This document shows positions 18,704 to 28,048 of a stretch of DNA of 64,000 nucleotides, in pieces. Both the position numbers and the translations under genes were made by a program. How positions within the stretch are numbered: the stretch's first letter is position 1; every line of letters starts with the position of its first letter. This DNA comes from Campylobacter lari (GTDB lineage: Bacteria; Campylobacterota; Campylobacteria; Campylobacterales; Campylobacteraceae): the NCBI RefSeq assembly GCF_004357905.1, contig NZ_SMTT01000006.1, positions 1-64,000 on the forward strand. The letters are read 5' to 3'. Below the pieces are notes generated by a model that worked only from the letters and a program-made list of their open reading frames with translations, searched no databases and was not told the origin of the DNA.

Positions 18704-20143
18704 TTACAAATAAACATAAGTCATAATCACATTAACAATAGCAGCTACAAGCATAGGAATAGCTGTTCTTTTTACAACTTGCAATGGATTTACTTTAGCC
18801 ATAGCTGAAATTGCCAAAATAGCTGGTGCAATAGGTGAAACACATCTACCAAAACCTGTCATGATTTGGATAGGTGCTATCATAGTTATAGTTTCAACTC
18901 CAAAAGATTTTGCTATATTTGGAATGAGTGGTGCAAAAGAAAAAAATGCTGCATTTCCTGAACCCATTAAAAATGCGCACACAGCAAGTAAAATAGAAAC
19001 TGCTATGATGATAGCAAGCACTCCAAAACCTGCATCTTTTGCAAAGTCTATTAAAGTATCTACAAAACCAACCGATAAAAGGCCACTTGCAAAAACTTGG
19101 CCACAAACGATCAAAGAAACCGTGATTACAAACAAATGTCCCATACCTTTGAAAAATACCATGATAGAATTTAAAGTATCAATTAAACTTTTATAACGAA
19201 TGATTTCAAAAATAATTGCTATAAAAGTTGAAATCATCATAGCAACCGGTACATTCATTCTAATTGCAGTAGATGAAGCTGCTTTAACTTCTTCCATGGT
19301 AGTAAATCCCGTTAACACCATAATGCTATCTAAAACACTACTAAAGCCCAAAATTAACACTAAAGGTATAATAGGTAAAATCGCATAAATTCTAGGTGGT
19401 TTTTTAAGCTCTTCACTTTTGCCATCATGTTCTGCTAATTCTTTTTCAACATCATCACGGTTAAATGTGAAATTTTCTTTTTTATCAAAATATTTTGAGC
19501 AAAAATAAATCGCAATACCCACTGCTATAATAATAGGCACAGTTGTAGGAAGCTGATAATGCACAAAATATACCGCAGGATCAATTTCAGCTGTTTTTGC
19601 AGCTAAAATTACATTACCACTTCCTGGACCATGGTCAATGTATTGACAAATAGCAATAATCGAAAGCGCAGAAAGCTTAGAAACACCTGAACGCACTAAA
19701 ATAGGGTACATTGTAACCATAAGCAAAAGTGCTAAACCTGCATGTGAAGGTATAAAAAGCACTAAAAACTGGATCACAAAATATGAAACCAACAATAAAA
19801 CATAAGGTGATTTCACAGCTTTTAAAGGTCTTTCAAATACTTTAAATAAAGCATAACTTGCACCTACATGATCCATATAAGCAGAAAATCCTGCTATACA
19901 CATTAAAGTAAGTCCAAGACCTGCTAGAGTACTTGACATTTTAGTATTTACTACTTGAAAAATATCAAAAAGACCTAAATGTAAAGATTGTTTTTCATTA
20001 ATAATTGGAGAAAGTCCAAAAATTCCTGCTAAAGCTAACAAGAATAAACCACTTAAAAGCAACGCCATGTGGGCGTTGATTTTTTTATAGAGCATAAAAA
20101 CAAGTAAAAATACAGAACATCCCGCAAAAAATAAACCCAACAT
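18704..20143 (-). CDS. dcuC: C4-dicarboxylate transporter, DcuC family
   Basis: Polytopic inner-membrane carrier (479 residues, about 12 hydrophobic segments) of the DcuC family, which exchanges or exports succinate, fumarate and related acids. Recognisable stretches are GPGSGNVILAAKTAEIDP (about 172), LMGSGNAAFFSFAPLIP (about 390) and GFGRCVSPIAPAILAIS (about 430). It follows ridA by 3 bp and precedes the MetC-type gene, so it shares their transcript. The lyase partners downstream suggest that fumarate or a product of sulfur amino-acid breakdown is moved. Confidence 0.88.
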   Translation of the reverse strand: MLGLFFAGCSVFLLVFMLYKKINAHMALLLSGLFLLALAGIFGLSPIINEKQSLHLGLFDIFQVVNTKMSSTLAGLGLTLMCIAGFSAYMDHVGASYALFKVFERPLKAVKSPYVLLLVSYFVIQFLVLFIPSHAGLALLLMVTMYPILVRSGVSKLSALSIIAICQYIDHGPGSGNVILAAKTAEIDPAVYFVHYQLPTTVPIIIAVGIAIYFCSKYFDKKENFTFNRDDVEKELAEHDGKSEELKKPPRIYAILPIIPLVLILGFSSVLDSIMVLTGFTTMEEVKAASSTAIRMNVPVAMMISTFIAIIFEIIRYKSLIDTLNSIMVFFKGMGHLFVITVSLIVCGQVFASGLLSVGFVDTLIDFAKDAGFGVLAIIIAVSILLAVCAFLMGSGNAAFFSFAPLIPNIAKSFGVETITMIAPIQIMTGFGRCVSPIAPAILAISAMAKVNPLQVVKRTAIPMLVAAIVNVIMTYVYL

Positions 20144-20146
20144 GCT

Positions 20147-20509
20147 CTATCCTTTATGAGCAATAACCTCTATCTCCACTTTTGCTCCTTTAGGAAGATC
20201 TTTTACCGCAAAAGCACTTCTTGCAGGATATGGAGCTGCGAAAAATTCAGAATAAACCTCATTGAAAGCCAAAAAATCATCAATATTTGCCAAAAAGCAA
20301 GTCGTTTTAACTACATTATTAAAATAAAGATTATTTTCTTCTAATATAGCCTTGATATTTAACAATGATTGTCTTGTTTGTTCTTTTACATCTTCACTTT
20401 CTATGTTTCCACTTTGTGGATTAATAGGAAGTTGTCCTGAAATAAATAACAAACCATTAGCTTCTCTATAAGCTGAATATGGTCCTATAGCCTTTGGATA
20501 ATTTGCCAT
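20147..20509 (-). CDS. ridA: RidA family enamine/imine deaminase
   Basis: RidA-type trimeric protein (120 residues) that hydrolyses reactive enamines made by PLP enzymes. Family motifs are AIGPYSAYREANGLLFISGQ (start), LLNIKAILEE and the C-terminal PARSAFAVKDLPKGAKVEIEV, with the conserved Arg in PARSA. Placement upstream of a PLP-dependent sulfur lyase fits the family role, since such enzymes release 2-aminoacrylate. It is the first gene of the minus-strand operon ending at 14807. Confidence 0.92.
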   Translation of the reverse strand: MANYPKAIGPYSAYREANGLLFISGQLPINPQSGNIESEDVKEQTRQSLLNIKAILEENNLYFNNVVKTTCFLANIDDFLAFNEVYSEFFAAPYPARSAFAVKDLPKGAKVEIEVIAHKG

Positions 20510-20539
20510 GTATACTCCTTGTGTTTAAATGAAATCATA

Positions 20540-20600
20540 ATATAATATTATCATCATAATAATAAATTGTCAATATTTTTTTATCATAATAATAATTTTT
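20540..20600. promoter_or_regulatory. paired AT-rich direct repeats in the ridA/regulator divergent region
   Basis: The stretch TTATCATCATAATAATAA is followed about 30 bp later by TTATCATAATAATAAT. These near-identical direct repeats lie between two divergent genes. They could be binding sites for Fur/PerR-type proteins or for the regulator encoded at 20677. This is pattern only; no binding is known. Confidence 0.35.
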
Positions 20601-20606
20601 TTTATT

Positions 20607-20624
20607 GTTGTAAATATTAACAAC
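20607..20624. promoter_or_regulatory. palindrome upstream of the YheO-type regulator gene
   Basis: GTTGT-AAATATTA-ACAAC, symmetric in 16 of 18 positions, about 53 nt upstream of the regulator start. It is a candidate operator for that regulator. Confidence 0.35.
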
Positions 20625-20676
20625 TTTGATGAAAATATTTTGTAAAATAACAAAAAACAACAAAAAGGTCTAGATC

Positions 20677-21351
20677 ATGGATGAACAACAAAAAGAATTA
20701 TTTATCAAACTCACTCAATTTTTAGGGCAAGTTCTTGGAGATCAGTATGAAATAGTTTTTCATGTGATTTCACCTGAGGGTTCATATATAGCAGCCATTG
20801 CAAATAATCATATTAGCGGAAGGACAATCAATTCTCCATTAACCTCTTTTGCGAGTGAGCTTGTACAAGAAAAAGAGTATTTAAATAAAGATTTTTTATG
20901 TGATTACAAAGCAAAGGTTGGAAAGTCTAAGATCGTTACCGGATCAACCTTTTTTATAAAAAACCAAAATAAAATTGTAGGAATTTTATGTATAAATCAC
21001 GACACCACAGAACTTAGAAATGCTATTAGTAAAATCATAGAACTAGAAAAAATTAATGATTTTAGTGATTTATTAGATATTCACAATCAAAACAATGTAA
21101 ATTTACACAATGTGAGTAATATAGAAACACTTAGTCATTCTATAGAAGATATTCTAGCTGAAAACATAGACTTAAAATATTTAAATTCAGGATATAGCTT
21201 AAGCACTGAACAAAAAGATGAGATTATTAAAAAGCTTCATTCAAAGGGAATTTTTAATATAAAAGGAAGTATACCTATAGTTGCTAAGTCACTTAATATA
21301 TCAGAACCTAGCGTCTACAGATATTTGCAAAAATTTAAAAATAGCCTTTAA
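20677..21351 (+). CDS. YheO-type transcriptional regulator (copy 1)
   Basis: A 224-residue regulator with a YheO-like PAS sensor (about 10-115: YEIVFHVISPEGSYIAAIANNHISGR, then FFIKNQNKIVGILCINHDTT). The C-terminal HTH domain spans about 175-224 (SIPIVAKSLNISEPSVYRYLQKF). It is divergent from ridA. A homologue occupies this place in C. jejuni (Cj1387c), and I recall a report linking that one to flagella-flagella interactions. A paralogue lies at 26432 with the same architecture. The ligand is unknown. It ends with a 4-nt convergent overlap with the Dcu gene. Confidence 0.88.
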   Translation: MDEQQKELFIKLTQFLGQVLGDQYEIVFHVISPEGSYIAAIANNHISGRTINSPLTSFASELVQEKEYLNKDFLCDYKAKVGKSKIVTGSTFFIKNQNKIVGILCINHDTTELRNAISKIIELEKINDFSDLLDIHNQNNVNLHNVSNIETLSHSIEDILAENIDLKYLNSGYSLSTEQKDEIIKKLHSKGIFNIKGSIPIVAKSLNISEPSVYRYLQKFKNSL

Positions 21352-22685
21352 TAGCTAAAAACTATTTGCGATATAAAATAAGCACTCACAACAGCACCAA
21401 TGATTAAAGCAAAACCTGGTCTTAAATAAGAGTGATTGATCACAAATTTTCCTATTTTTGTTGTGCCTGTTCTATCAAAAGCCACACAAGCTATTTGATT
21501 AGCTCCTGGAACTATAAAATCTCCACTCACGCAAGGATAAAGCACGATAAGAATTTGAGGAGGAATTCCCAAACTCACACCCAAGGGCATCAAAGCAGCT
21601 ACTGTTGCAGCTGGAGAAAAAATCACCATAGAAAAGGCAAATAAAGCCACGCCAAATAAATATGGATAATCTTCTACAATATGTGATAAAGAATCACTAA
21701 ATAAAGGCTTGTAAGCTTCAAAAAATGTCCCTGTCATCCAAGCTATACCAAAAACCCCTACAACGCCTATAAGTCCTGATTTAAATACAGAAGCTTCACC
21801 AAGTTTATTAGCAGGAACTTTAGCAAAAAGCATAATTAAACAAGCTGTTGCAAGCATGATCATTTGAATTAAATTTGGGGTAGAAAGTCTTTCTATTTTA
21901 CCATTTGCAAGCTCATAGTGAGGTAACAAATTTGTAAAAGTCCCAAAGAAAATAATGGTTAAAATCCCCAAAGCAAATATTAATAAAGCTCTTTTTACTT
22001 TAGGATCTGTTTCTTGTTTATCTTCTTGTTTATCTTGAGTTAAAAACTGATATTCCCCTGCTCTTACTCTTCTTTGAAATTCCTCATCTTGCTCAAGCTC
22101 TTTTCCTCTTTTAAAAACGCTCAAACAAGCACATATAACACCAATTAAAAATGCTGGCATTACCACAGCTAATATTTGAACAAGTCCTACACCGCTAATG
22201 GCTAAAATGGCTACCATACCTGCAGTGGCTGCACTCATAGGAGAAGCTACCACTGCAATACCTGCTGCTATAACTGAAACTGAAAGTGGTCTTTCAGGAC
22301 GAATTTTAGCTTGAGCAGCTACTTCAGCAATCACTGGATAAATAGAAAAAGCTACATAAGTAGTACCACAAAATATTGTAAATGTGGATGTGATTAATGG
22401 GCCCATAAAAACAATAGCTTGAGGTTTTTTCTTTAATGCTTTTTCAGCTATTTTTACTAGCAAATCAAGCCCGCCTGCGCTTTGCAAAACACTCACGCAA
22501 GTAATCACAGCAAGTATAATAAACACAACACTCACAGGAAGTGAAGCTGGTTGCATACCAAAAACCAACACCAAAATACACATACCAAACCCACCTGCAA
22601 CCCCAAGTCCTATACCACCATATCTACCACCTATGGCTATCATAGAAAAAATAATAAAAAGTTGAAGTATAAAAATAATATCCAT
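21348..22685 (-). CDS. anaerobic C4-dicarboxylate transporter, DcuA/DcuB family
   Basis: Inner-membrane exchanger of the DcuA/B family (445 residues, about 10-12 hydrophobic segments) for fumarate, aspartate, malate and succinate. Typical stretches are GGRYGGIGLGVAGGFGM near the start, GPLITSTFTIFCGTTYVAFSIYPVI (about 95, in two halves) and VASPMSAATAGMVAI (about 150). I cannot separate DcuA from DcuB by eye. It lies 20 bp after argH, whose product releases fumarate. Pairing with a DcuC-type gene on the other side of the regulator makes this a C4-dicarboxylate-rich segment. Confidence 0.9.
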   Translation of the reverse strand: MDIIFILQLFIIFSMIAIGGRYGGIGLGVAGGFGMCILVLVFGMQPASLPVSVVFIILAVITCVSVLQSAGGLDLLVKIAEKALKKKPQAIVFMGPLITSTFTIFCGTTYVAFSIYPVIAEVAAQAKIRPERPLSVSVIAAGIAVVASPMSAATAGMVAILAISGVGLVQILAVVMPAFLIGVICACLSVFKRGKELEQDEEFQRRVRAGEYQFLTQDKQEDKQETDPKVKRALLIFALGILTIIFFGTFTNLLPHYELANGKIERLSTPNLIQMIMLATACLIMLFAKVPANKLGEASVFKSGLIGVVGVFGIAWMTGTFFEAYKPLFSDSLSHIVEDYPYLFGVALFAFSMVIFSPAATVAALMPLGVSLGIPPQILIVLYPCVSGDFIVPGANQIACVAFDRTGTTKIGKFVINHSYLRPGFALIIGAVVSAYFISQIVFSY

Positions 22686-22705
22686 CTAATCTTCGCCCTT
22701 ATTGT

Positions 22706-24103
22706 TTATTTTTTACATTTATCCAACAATTCTTTTGCATGTTCAATTTGCTCTAATACAACTTTAGTTCCTGTACCGCCATAAGAAAGTCTTGCGTCTA
22801 TACAAGTTTCTAAAGCAATTGCTTCATAAATATCTTCTTGGATATTTTCATTAAATTGATGGAATTCTTCCATGCTAAGCTCTTCAAGCATTTTTCCGTG
22901 TTTAATACAATAATTCACAGTACCACCAACTATACTATGAGCTTCTCTAAATGGTATATTTTTTCTTACTAAATAATCAGCCATATCTGTGGCATTTGAA
23001 AATCCTTTTGCAGCTGCTGCTCTTGTATTATTAGTATTTACTTGCATTTTTTCTATCATAGGAGTTATAATTTTTAAACTTGCCATTAAAGTATCCATAG
23101 AATCATAAACTTGAGCCTTATCTTCACTCATATCAGTATTATAAGCTAATGGAATACCTTTCATAATAGTTAGCATTGCCATAACATTACCATACATTCT
23201 ACCTGTCTTACCACGCATTTTTTCGGCTACATCAGGATTTTTCTTTTGAGGCATTATGCTTGAACCTGTACAAAAATCATCACTTAATTCTATAAATTTA
23301 AAATCTTGACTTGAAAAAAGTATAAGCTCTTCACAAAAACGACTAAGGTGCATGAAACACATTGCAGCAATAGCAGTAAATTCAACCATGTGGTCTCTAT
23401 CACTTACACTATCAATGCTATTTTCTGTTGGTTTAGTAAAGCCTAGTTCTTTGGCACAAAAATGTCTGTCTATATTAAATGTAGTTCCACCAAGTGCAGC
23501 TGCTCCTAAAGGACACTCATTCATTCTTTTATATAAATCCTCAAAACGAGAATAATCCCTACTTAACATCCAAAAATATGCCATAATCCAATGTGAAAAA
23601 AGCACTGGCTGGCCCGTTTGCAAATGCGTATAACCTGGCATAATAGCTTTGATATTTTTTTGAGCTTGATGGACGATTTCTTCTTGCAAAGTAGTAATTT
23701 GAGTTAATACTTCTTTAATAACTGCTCTCATATGAATTTTTGAATCAAGAGTAGTTTGGTCATTTCTACTTCTTGCGGTGTGAAGTTTTCCACCTACTGG
23801 ACCTACGATTTGTGTCATTCTTTTTTCTACAGCCATATGAATATCCTCATCAGCTATATCAAAAACAAAGGTTCCATTTTGAATTTCTTCTCTAACTTGT
23901 TCTAAGCCCTTAATGATAGTTTTTGCTTCATCTTCTTTTATAATACCTTGTTTTGCAAGCATGGTGCAGTGAATTATACTACCTTGTATATCAAAAGGAG
24001 CAAGTCTTGGCTCAACTGGTAGTGAAGCAGTATATTCTTCAACTAATTTATTTGTAGGTAAATCAAAACGCCCACCCCATAATTTTTCTGCTTTGTTAGA
24101 CAT
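22706..24103 (-). CDS. argH: argininosuccinate lyase
   Basis: Splits argininosuccinate into arginine and fumarate. It shows KLWGGRFD at the N-terminus, HTARSRNDQ (about 107), the superfamily signature TGSSIMPQKKNPD (about 277) and the catalytic-loop serine there. The 465 residues are normal. No other arginine gene is nearby. It is followed after 20 bp by a Dcu-family exchanger, so the fumarate product may be used for exchange or respiration as well as for arginine synthesis (inference). Confidence 0.95.
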   Translation of the reverse strand: MSNKAEKLWGGRFDLPTNKLVEEYTASLPVEPRLAPFDIQGSIIHCTMLAKQGIIKEDEAKTIIKGLEQVREEIQNGTFVFDIADEDIHMAVEKRMTQIVGPVGGKLHTARSRNDQTTLDSKIHMRAVIKEVLTQITTLQEEIVHQAQKNIKAIMPGYTHLQTGQPVLFSHWIMAYFWMLSRDYSRFEDLYKRMNECPLGAAALGGTTFNIDRHFCAKELGFTKPTENSIDSVSDRDHMVEFTAIAAMCFMHLSRFCEELILFSSQDFKFIELSDDFCTGSSIMPQKKNPDVAEKMRGKTGRMYGNVMAMLTIMKGIPLAYNTDMSEDKAQVYDSMDTLMASLKIITPMIEKMQVNTNNTRAAAAKGFSNATDMADYLVRKNIPFREAHSIVGGTVNYCIKHGKMLEELSMEEFHQFNENIQEDIYEAIALETCIDARLSYGGTGTKVVLEQIEHAKELLDKCKK

Positions 24104-24275
24104 TTGTTATCCTTTCATTAAAAAATTAGGGGTAATTTTATTTGAATTTATTTTAATTTAGCTTAAAATTTTTATTTCTATAATAAAAAATTTTAAAAAT
24201 TTATAATTTAATAATAGAATTTTTTGATAATTTTAAATAAATAAAATATATTTTTAATATATTATAAATTTTTAA

Positions 24276-24737
24276 CTATTTTTTGAAAATTTTTAATACA
24301 CTAAAAGCTATTTTTTTAAGAAAACTTTTTTTAGAATGCTTTGTTAAAAACTCTACTATATCTCTATGCCCAAACATCAACGCGAAAGTAAAAGGTGTCA
24401 TACCAAGACCATTGTTTTCATCAATATTTGCTCCATGTTCTACCAAAAGCTTACACATAGGTAAATATCCTTTAAAACACACCCCTGCTAATGGAGTTTG
24501 TCCTCTATCATTTTTCTCATCTACCCTAGCATTATTTTCTAGTAAAAACTTAGCACATTCATAAGCATTATGATAACTTGCAAGCATTAAAAGACTATCG
24601 CCTTTATGATTTTTTAAATTCACACTCAAACCCGCTTCTATCATAGTCTTTAAATTTTGTAAATCATTTTGTCTTGCGTAATCAAAAGCCATAGTGCAAA
24701 GCTCTTGAATTCTTTTTTCTTCTTCATTATTAAACAT
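24276..24737 (-). CDS. ankyrin-repeat protein beside catalase
   Basis: A 153-residue cytoplasmic ankyrin protein with about three to four repeats (LKTMIEAGLSVNLKNHKGDS, YECAKFLLENNARVDEKND, LPMCKLLVEHGANIDENNG and a final partial one). In C. jejuni the corresponding gene Cj1386 lies next to katA, and its product is reported to bind haemin and help load catalase. That role is the best guess here. It lies 51 bp downstream of katA with a hairpin between them, so its level is probably lower than catalase on the shared transcript. Confidence 0.87.
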   Translation of the reverse strand: MFNNEEEKRIQELCTMAFDYARQNDLQNLKTMIEAGLSVNLKNHKGDSLLMLASYHNAYECAKFLLENNARVDEKNDRGQTPLAGVCFKGYLPMCKLLVEHGANIDENNGLGMTPFTFALMFGHRDIVEFLTKHSKKSFLKKIAFSVLKIFKK

Positions 24738-24759
24738 ATTTTTCCTTTATAATCTTTAG

Positions 24760-24782
24760 TTTGCCACTTTTAAAGTGGCAAG
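24760..24782 (-). terminator. hairpin between katA and the ankyrin gene region
   Basis: TTGCCACTTT and AAAGTGGCAA pair as a GC-containing stem. It stands just downstream of the katA stop codon and about 20 nt before the ankyrin gene start, and could act as a partial terminator or attenuator between the two. Confidence 0.5.
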
Positions 24783-24788
24783 TAAAAA

Positions 24789-26213
24789 TTACATTTTCAA
24801 AGCTTTTTTAACGCCATTTGCATATTCACTTGAAATTTTTTCAAAATGACTTAATGCTCTAGCAATAATTTTTTCATCAACCCCACTCATAGAAGCAGCG
24901 ATATTTTTAAATAATTGCTCTTTTTGATCTTGATTCATTATATCAAACAAGGCTCTTGGTTGGGTGTAAAAATCATTATCAAGTGGAGCATATCTTTGCG
25001 CATTACCTTCAAGTGCTAAGTCAGGCTCTAGGTAATTTTTATCTTCTTTTGGACTATCATCATAACTATTTGGTTCATAATAAGCAAGACCATTTTTATA
25101 AGTGTCAAAATTCATAGCACCTGCTACATTATAAGTATTTACTTCACTTTTTGCACGATTAACTGGTAATAAATGATAATTTGTCCCTATGCGGTATCTG
25201 TGTGCGTCAGGATAAGAAAAAATTCTAGCTTGCAGCATTTTATCAGGACTAAAACTAATACCAGGAACAATATTGCTTGGACTAAATGCAGCTTGTTCTA
25301 CTTCATTAAAGTAATTTTGTACATTTTTATTAAGTACTAATTCGCCTACTTCAATTAAAGGCACAATACTATGTGGCCAAACTTTAGTTAAATCAAAAGG
25401 ATTAAAACCTAATTTTTCTGCTTCATCTTCTTTTAAAGCTTGAATTTGGAAAGTCCATTTTGGAAAATCTCCTTTTTCAATGGCTTCATATAAATCTCTT
25501 TGATGACTTTCTCTATCATTTGCTATTAAATTTGCCGCTTCTTCGTTGGTTAAATTTTTAATACCTTGCCTTGTTTTAAAATGAAATTTCACCCAAAATC
25601 TTTCGTTTTTATCATTAATCAAACTATAAGTGTGACTTCCAAAACCATGCATATGACGATAGCTTGCAGGAATACCTCTATCACTCATTAAAATAGTAAC
25701 TTGATGTAAGCTTTCAGGACAAAGACTCCAAAAATCCCATGCAGCATTATTGCTTCTTAAATGATTTCTTGGATCTCTTTTTTGAGTGTGGATAAAATCA
25801 GGAAATTTATATGCATCTCTTATAAAAAATGTCGGAGTATTATTACCTACTAAATCCCAATTTCCTTCTTTAGTATAAAATTTAATAGCAAAACCTCTTA
25901 CATCTCTTTCTGCATCAGCTGCACCTGCTTCGCCTGCAACGGTTGAAAATCTTATAAATAAAGGTGTATTTTCTCCAAGCTGTAAAACTTTTGCCTTGGT
26001 GTATTGAGAAATATCTTTAGTGATTTTAAGCTCCCCATAAGCACCGCTCCCTTTTGCATGAACAGTTCTTTCTGGAATTCTTTCTCTATTTTGATGGGCA
26101 AGTTTTTCTAACAAAATATAATCTTGCATTAAAAGTGGACCCTTAGCACCTGCGCTTAATGAATTTTGATTATCGGCTATGATATTTCCGAAATCATTGG
26201 TTAGTTTTTTCAT
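24789..26213 (-). CDS. katA: catalase KatA
   Basis: Monofunctional haem catalase, degrading hydrogen peroxide in the cytoplasm. It shows the distal histidine in [16 protein letters not shown] (about residue 55), [15 protein letters not shown], the catalytic Asn in [11 protein letters not shown] (about 130) and the proximal haem tyrosine in [14 protein letters not shown] (about 340). The 474 residues are the small-subunit size. Strong AAAAAGGAG ribosome site. The upstream region holds symmetrical AT-rich boxes expected of PerR/Fur control. Confidence 0.97.
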   Translation of the reverse strand: MKKLTNDFGNIIADNQNSLSAGAKGPLLMQDYILLEKLAHQNRERIPERTVHAKGSGAYGELKITKDISQYTKAKVLQLGENTPLFIRFSTVAGEAGAADAERDVRGFAIKFYTKEGNWDLVGNNTPTFFIRDAYKFPDFIHTQKRDPRNHLRSNNAAWDFWSLCPESLHQVTILMSDRGIPASYRHMHGFGSHTYSLINDKNERFWVKFHFKTRQGIKNLTNEEAANLIANDRESHQRDLYEAIEKGDFPKWTFQIQALKEDEAEKLGFNPFDLTKVWPHSIVPLIEVGELVLNKNVQNYFNEVEQAAFSPSNIVPGISFSPDKMLQARIFSYPDAHRYRIGTNYHLLPVNRAKSEVNTYNVAGAMNFDTYKNGLAYYEPNSYDDSPKEDKNYLEPDLALEGNAQRYAPLDNDFYTQPRALFDIMNQDQKEQLFKNIAASMSGVDEKIIARALSHFEKISSEYANGVKKALKM

Positions 26214-26229
26214 CTTTTCTCCTTTTTAT

Positions 26230-26250
26230 AAATAATAATTTTTATTATTT
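26230..26250. promoter_or_regulatory. palindromic box in the katA leader
   Basis: Perfect inverted repeat AAATAATAA-TTT-TTATTATTT starting 17 bp upstream of the katA ATG. This is the place and composition expected for a PerR- or Fur-type operator; katA of C. jejuni is PerR-controlled. The assignment is inference. Confidence 0.45.
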
Positions 26251-26364
26251 GATAAATTATATCCCTATATTATTAAAATAAAATTAAACAATAAAAATTA
26301 TTATTTTTGAAAAAATAATCTTTTTTTAAGCATAATTATTTTTATTTTGTATTAAAATTGTTGA

Positions 26365-26390
26365 AAAATAAGAATAAGTACTCTTATTTT
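26365..26390. promoter_or_regulatory. inverted repeat upstream of the second YheO-type regulator
   Basis: AAAATAAGA and TCTTATTTT, perfect 9-bp arms with an 8-bp spacer, ending 41 nt before the ATG at 26432. It is a candidate autoregulatory operator in the katA/regulator divergent region. Confidence 0.4.
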
Positions 26391-26431
26391 AAATATTTTT
26401 ACTACAAAATTAATAAAACAAGGAGAGTTTA

Positions 26432-27070
26432 ATGGATAAAGAAACAAGAACTTACTATATTAAATTAGTGAAATTTCTTGCTGATGCTTTGGGAAGAAAT
26501 TATGAAATAGTTTTGCATGATGTAAGTGAAGATGGTACTAATATAGCAGAAATAGCTAATAATCATATTAGCAAAAGAACTATAAATTCACCTCTAACAG
26601 GCTTTGCTATTGAAATGATTAAAAACAAAATCTATTTAGAGCGTGATTATATAACACATTATAAAACTTCAGCTAAAAGCTCACAAGTAATGTCAGGCTC
26701 TACTTTTTTTATTAAAAAAGATGAAAAACTTGAAGGTTTGCTTTGTATTAATCATGATACTTCAGCATTTAAAAAAATCTCTGATGAAATTTTAAATCTT
26801 GGAAATATTTATGATAATTCTTATGAAAGTCCTGAACAAGAAAATAAAGAATACATAAAACTTGATTTAGAAGAAATCGTTGAAGATATTACGGGGATAG
26901 ATATTGAAAGTTTTAAAAATAAAAGTTTAAAACCAAAGGAAAAACAAAAAATGATAGCTAGCTTATATGAAAAAGGCATATTTAATGTAAAAGGTGTTAT
27001 TCCTAAAGTTGCGGAGCTTTTAAATATTTCAGAACCTAGTGTTTATAGACATTTACAAAAGATTAAATAA
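26432..27070 (+). CDS. YheO-type transcriptional regulator (copy 2)
   Basis: A 212-residue paralogue of the protein at 20677. The YheO-like PAS domain covers about 8-115 (YEIVLHDVSEDGTNIAEIANNHISKR, FFIKKDEKLEGLLCINHD). A short variable linker and a C-terminal HTH (about 165-212: VIPKVAELLNISEPSVYRHLQKI) follow. Near-identical motifs such as NNHIS-RTINSPLT in both proteins point to duplication. It is divergent from katA with about 220 bp between them, so it could influence katA or respond to the same stress. The ligand and targets are unknown. Confidence 0.87.
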   Translation: MDKETRTYYIKLVKFLADALGRNYEIVLHDVSEDGTNIAEIANNHISKRTINSPLTGFAIEMIKNKIYLERDYITHYKTSAKSSQVMSGSTFFIKKDEKLEGLLCINHDTSAFKKISDEILNLGNIYDNSYESPEQENKEYIKLDLEEIVEDITGIDIESFKNKSLKPKEKQKMIASLYEKGIFNVKGVIPKVAELLNISEPSVYRHLQKIK

Positions 27071-27135
27071 TCATAATTTAAAAAAAATATAATTTTTGAT
27101 ACAATAACATTTTAAAATTTTATAAAAGGAAAAAT

Positions 27136-27681
27136 ATGGCTGATGATATGATGGATGAACAAGGTGAATCAAAGAAAAAAGGCGGGAATACTTTAGTAAT
27201 CATTATCGTTGTATTTTTATTTGTATTTTTACTTGTTATTGTAGGAGCAATTGCTTATCTAATGTTTAGTGGTGGCTCTGAAGAAAATCCTACCCCGCAA
27301 ACTGAAGAAAGCGCACAAGTTGCACAAGCTCCTAAAAAAACAAATGCAGTAGCAGCTAGAGGGAGTGATTATGCAAATATTGGCGTGATGTATCCTTTAG
27401 CACCTTTTACGCTAAATTTATTAAGTGATGGTGGATCAAGATATGTAAAATGTACCATTCAACTTGAACAAAATGTTGAAACCTTAACTCCTGAACTTGA
27501 TAAAAAAGTTGCTATTATTAGAGATATTATCATTAGAACTTTAACATCAAAAACCTTTGAAGAAGTAAGCACTACAAAGGGTAAAGAAAGATTAAAAGAT
27601 GAATTAACCGGTAAGATCAATGAAGTTTTAACTGATGGTTTTATCAAAAATATTTATTTTACCGACTTTGTAGTATCTTAA
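27136..27681 (+). CDS. fliL: flagellar basal-body protein FliL
   Basis: Inner-membrane flagellar protein associated with the stator and motor. A short acidic cytoplasmic start, one hydrophobic helix (about 22-43, [20 protein letters not shown]) and a periplasmic FliL domain (about 75-181, including [15 protein letters not shown] and the C-terminal IYFTDFVVS) are visible. It overlaps acpS by one base. The fliL-acpS order is also found in C. jejuni. Confidence 0.93.
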   Translation: MADDMMDEQGESKKKGGNTLVIIIVVFLFVFLLVIVGAIAYLMFSGGSEENPTPQTEESAQVAQAPKKTNAVAARGSDYANIGVMYPLAPFTLNLLSDGGSRYVKCTIQLEQNVETLTPELDKKVAIIRDIIIRTLTSKTFEEVSTTKGKERLKDELTGKINEVLTDGFIKNIYFTDFVVS

Positions 27682-28037
27682 TGATAGGCTGTGACATAGT
27701 CGTATGCTCTCGCATAGAAAAAATTTATGAAAGACATAAAATGCTTTTCTTGGATAAATTTTTGTCCAAGAAAGAGCAAAGTTATATAAAAAATACCAAC
27801 ACTCTAGCCGGATTTTGGGCTATTAAAGAAGCTGCCTCTAAGGCTTTGGGGGTTGGAATTTCTAAAGAATGTTCTTTTTTTGACATCATCATCTCTAAGG
27901 ATGATAAAAATGCTCCACACATTAGTTTTTCTCAAAAAGTCATGCAAGAATTCAAAATTAAATCAGCAAGTGTAAGCGTAGCGCATGATGGGGGTTTTGC
28001 TATAGCAGTAGTAGCTATAGAAACTAAGCAAGGTTAA
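27681..28037 (+). CDS. acpS: holo-[acyl-carrier-protein] synthase
   Basis: Transfers 4'-phosphopantetheine from CoA to the serine of ACP. It shows [15 protein letters not shown] at the start with the metal-binding Asp, the [13 protein letters not shown] motif (about residue 54) with the catalytic Glu-Lys pair, and a C-terminal [15 protein letters not shown]. The 118 residues are normal. It is translationally coupled to fliL. Its substrate AcpP is encoded at 11403. Confidence 0.95.
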   Translation: MIGCDIVVCSRIEKIYERHKMLFLDKFLSKKEQSYIKNTNTLAGFWAIKEAASKALGVGISKECSFFDIIISKDDKNAPHISFSQKVMQEFKIKSASVSVAHDGGFAIAVVAIETKQG

Positions 28038-28048
28038 AACCTTGCTTA
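28025..28048. terminator. bidirectional terminator between acpS and fabG
   Basis: TAAGCAAGGTT/AACCTTGCTTA, 11 perfect pairs with a 2-nt loop. It covers the stop codons of both convergent genes. Confidence 0.6.

Noticed and set aside
20540-20600. AT-rich repeats considered as CRISPR-like or tandem array
   Set aside because: Only two imperfect units with no spacer structure; better explained as regulatory sites.
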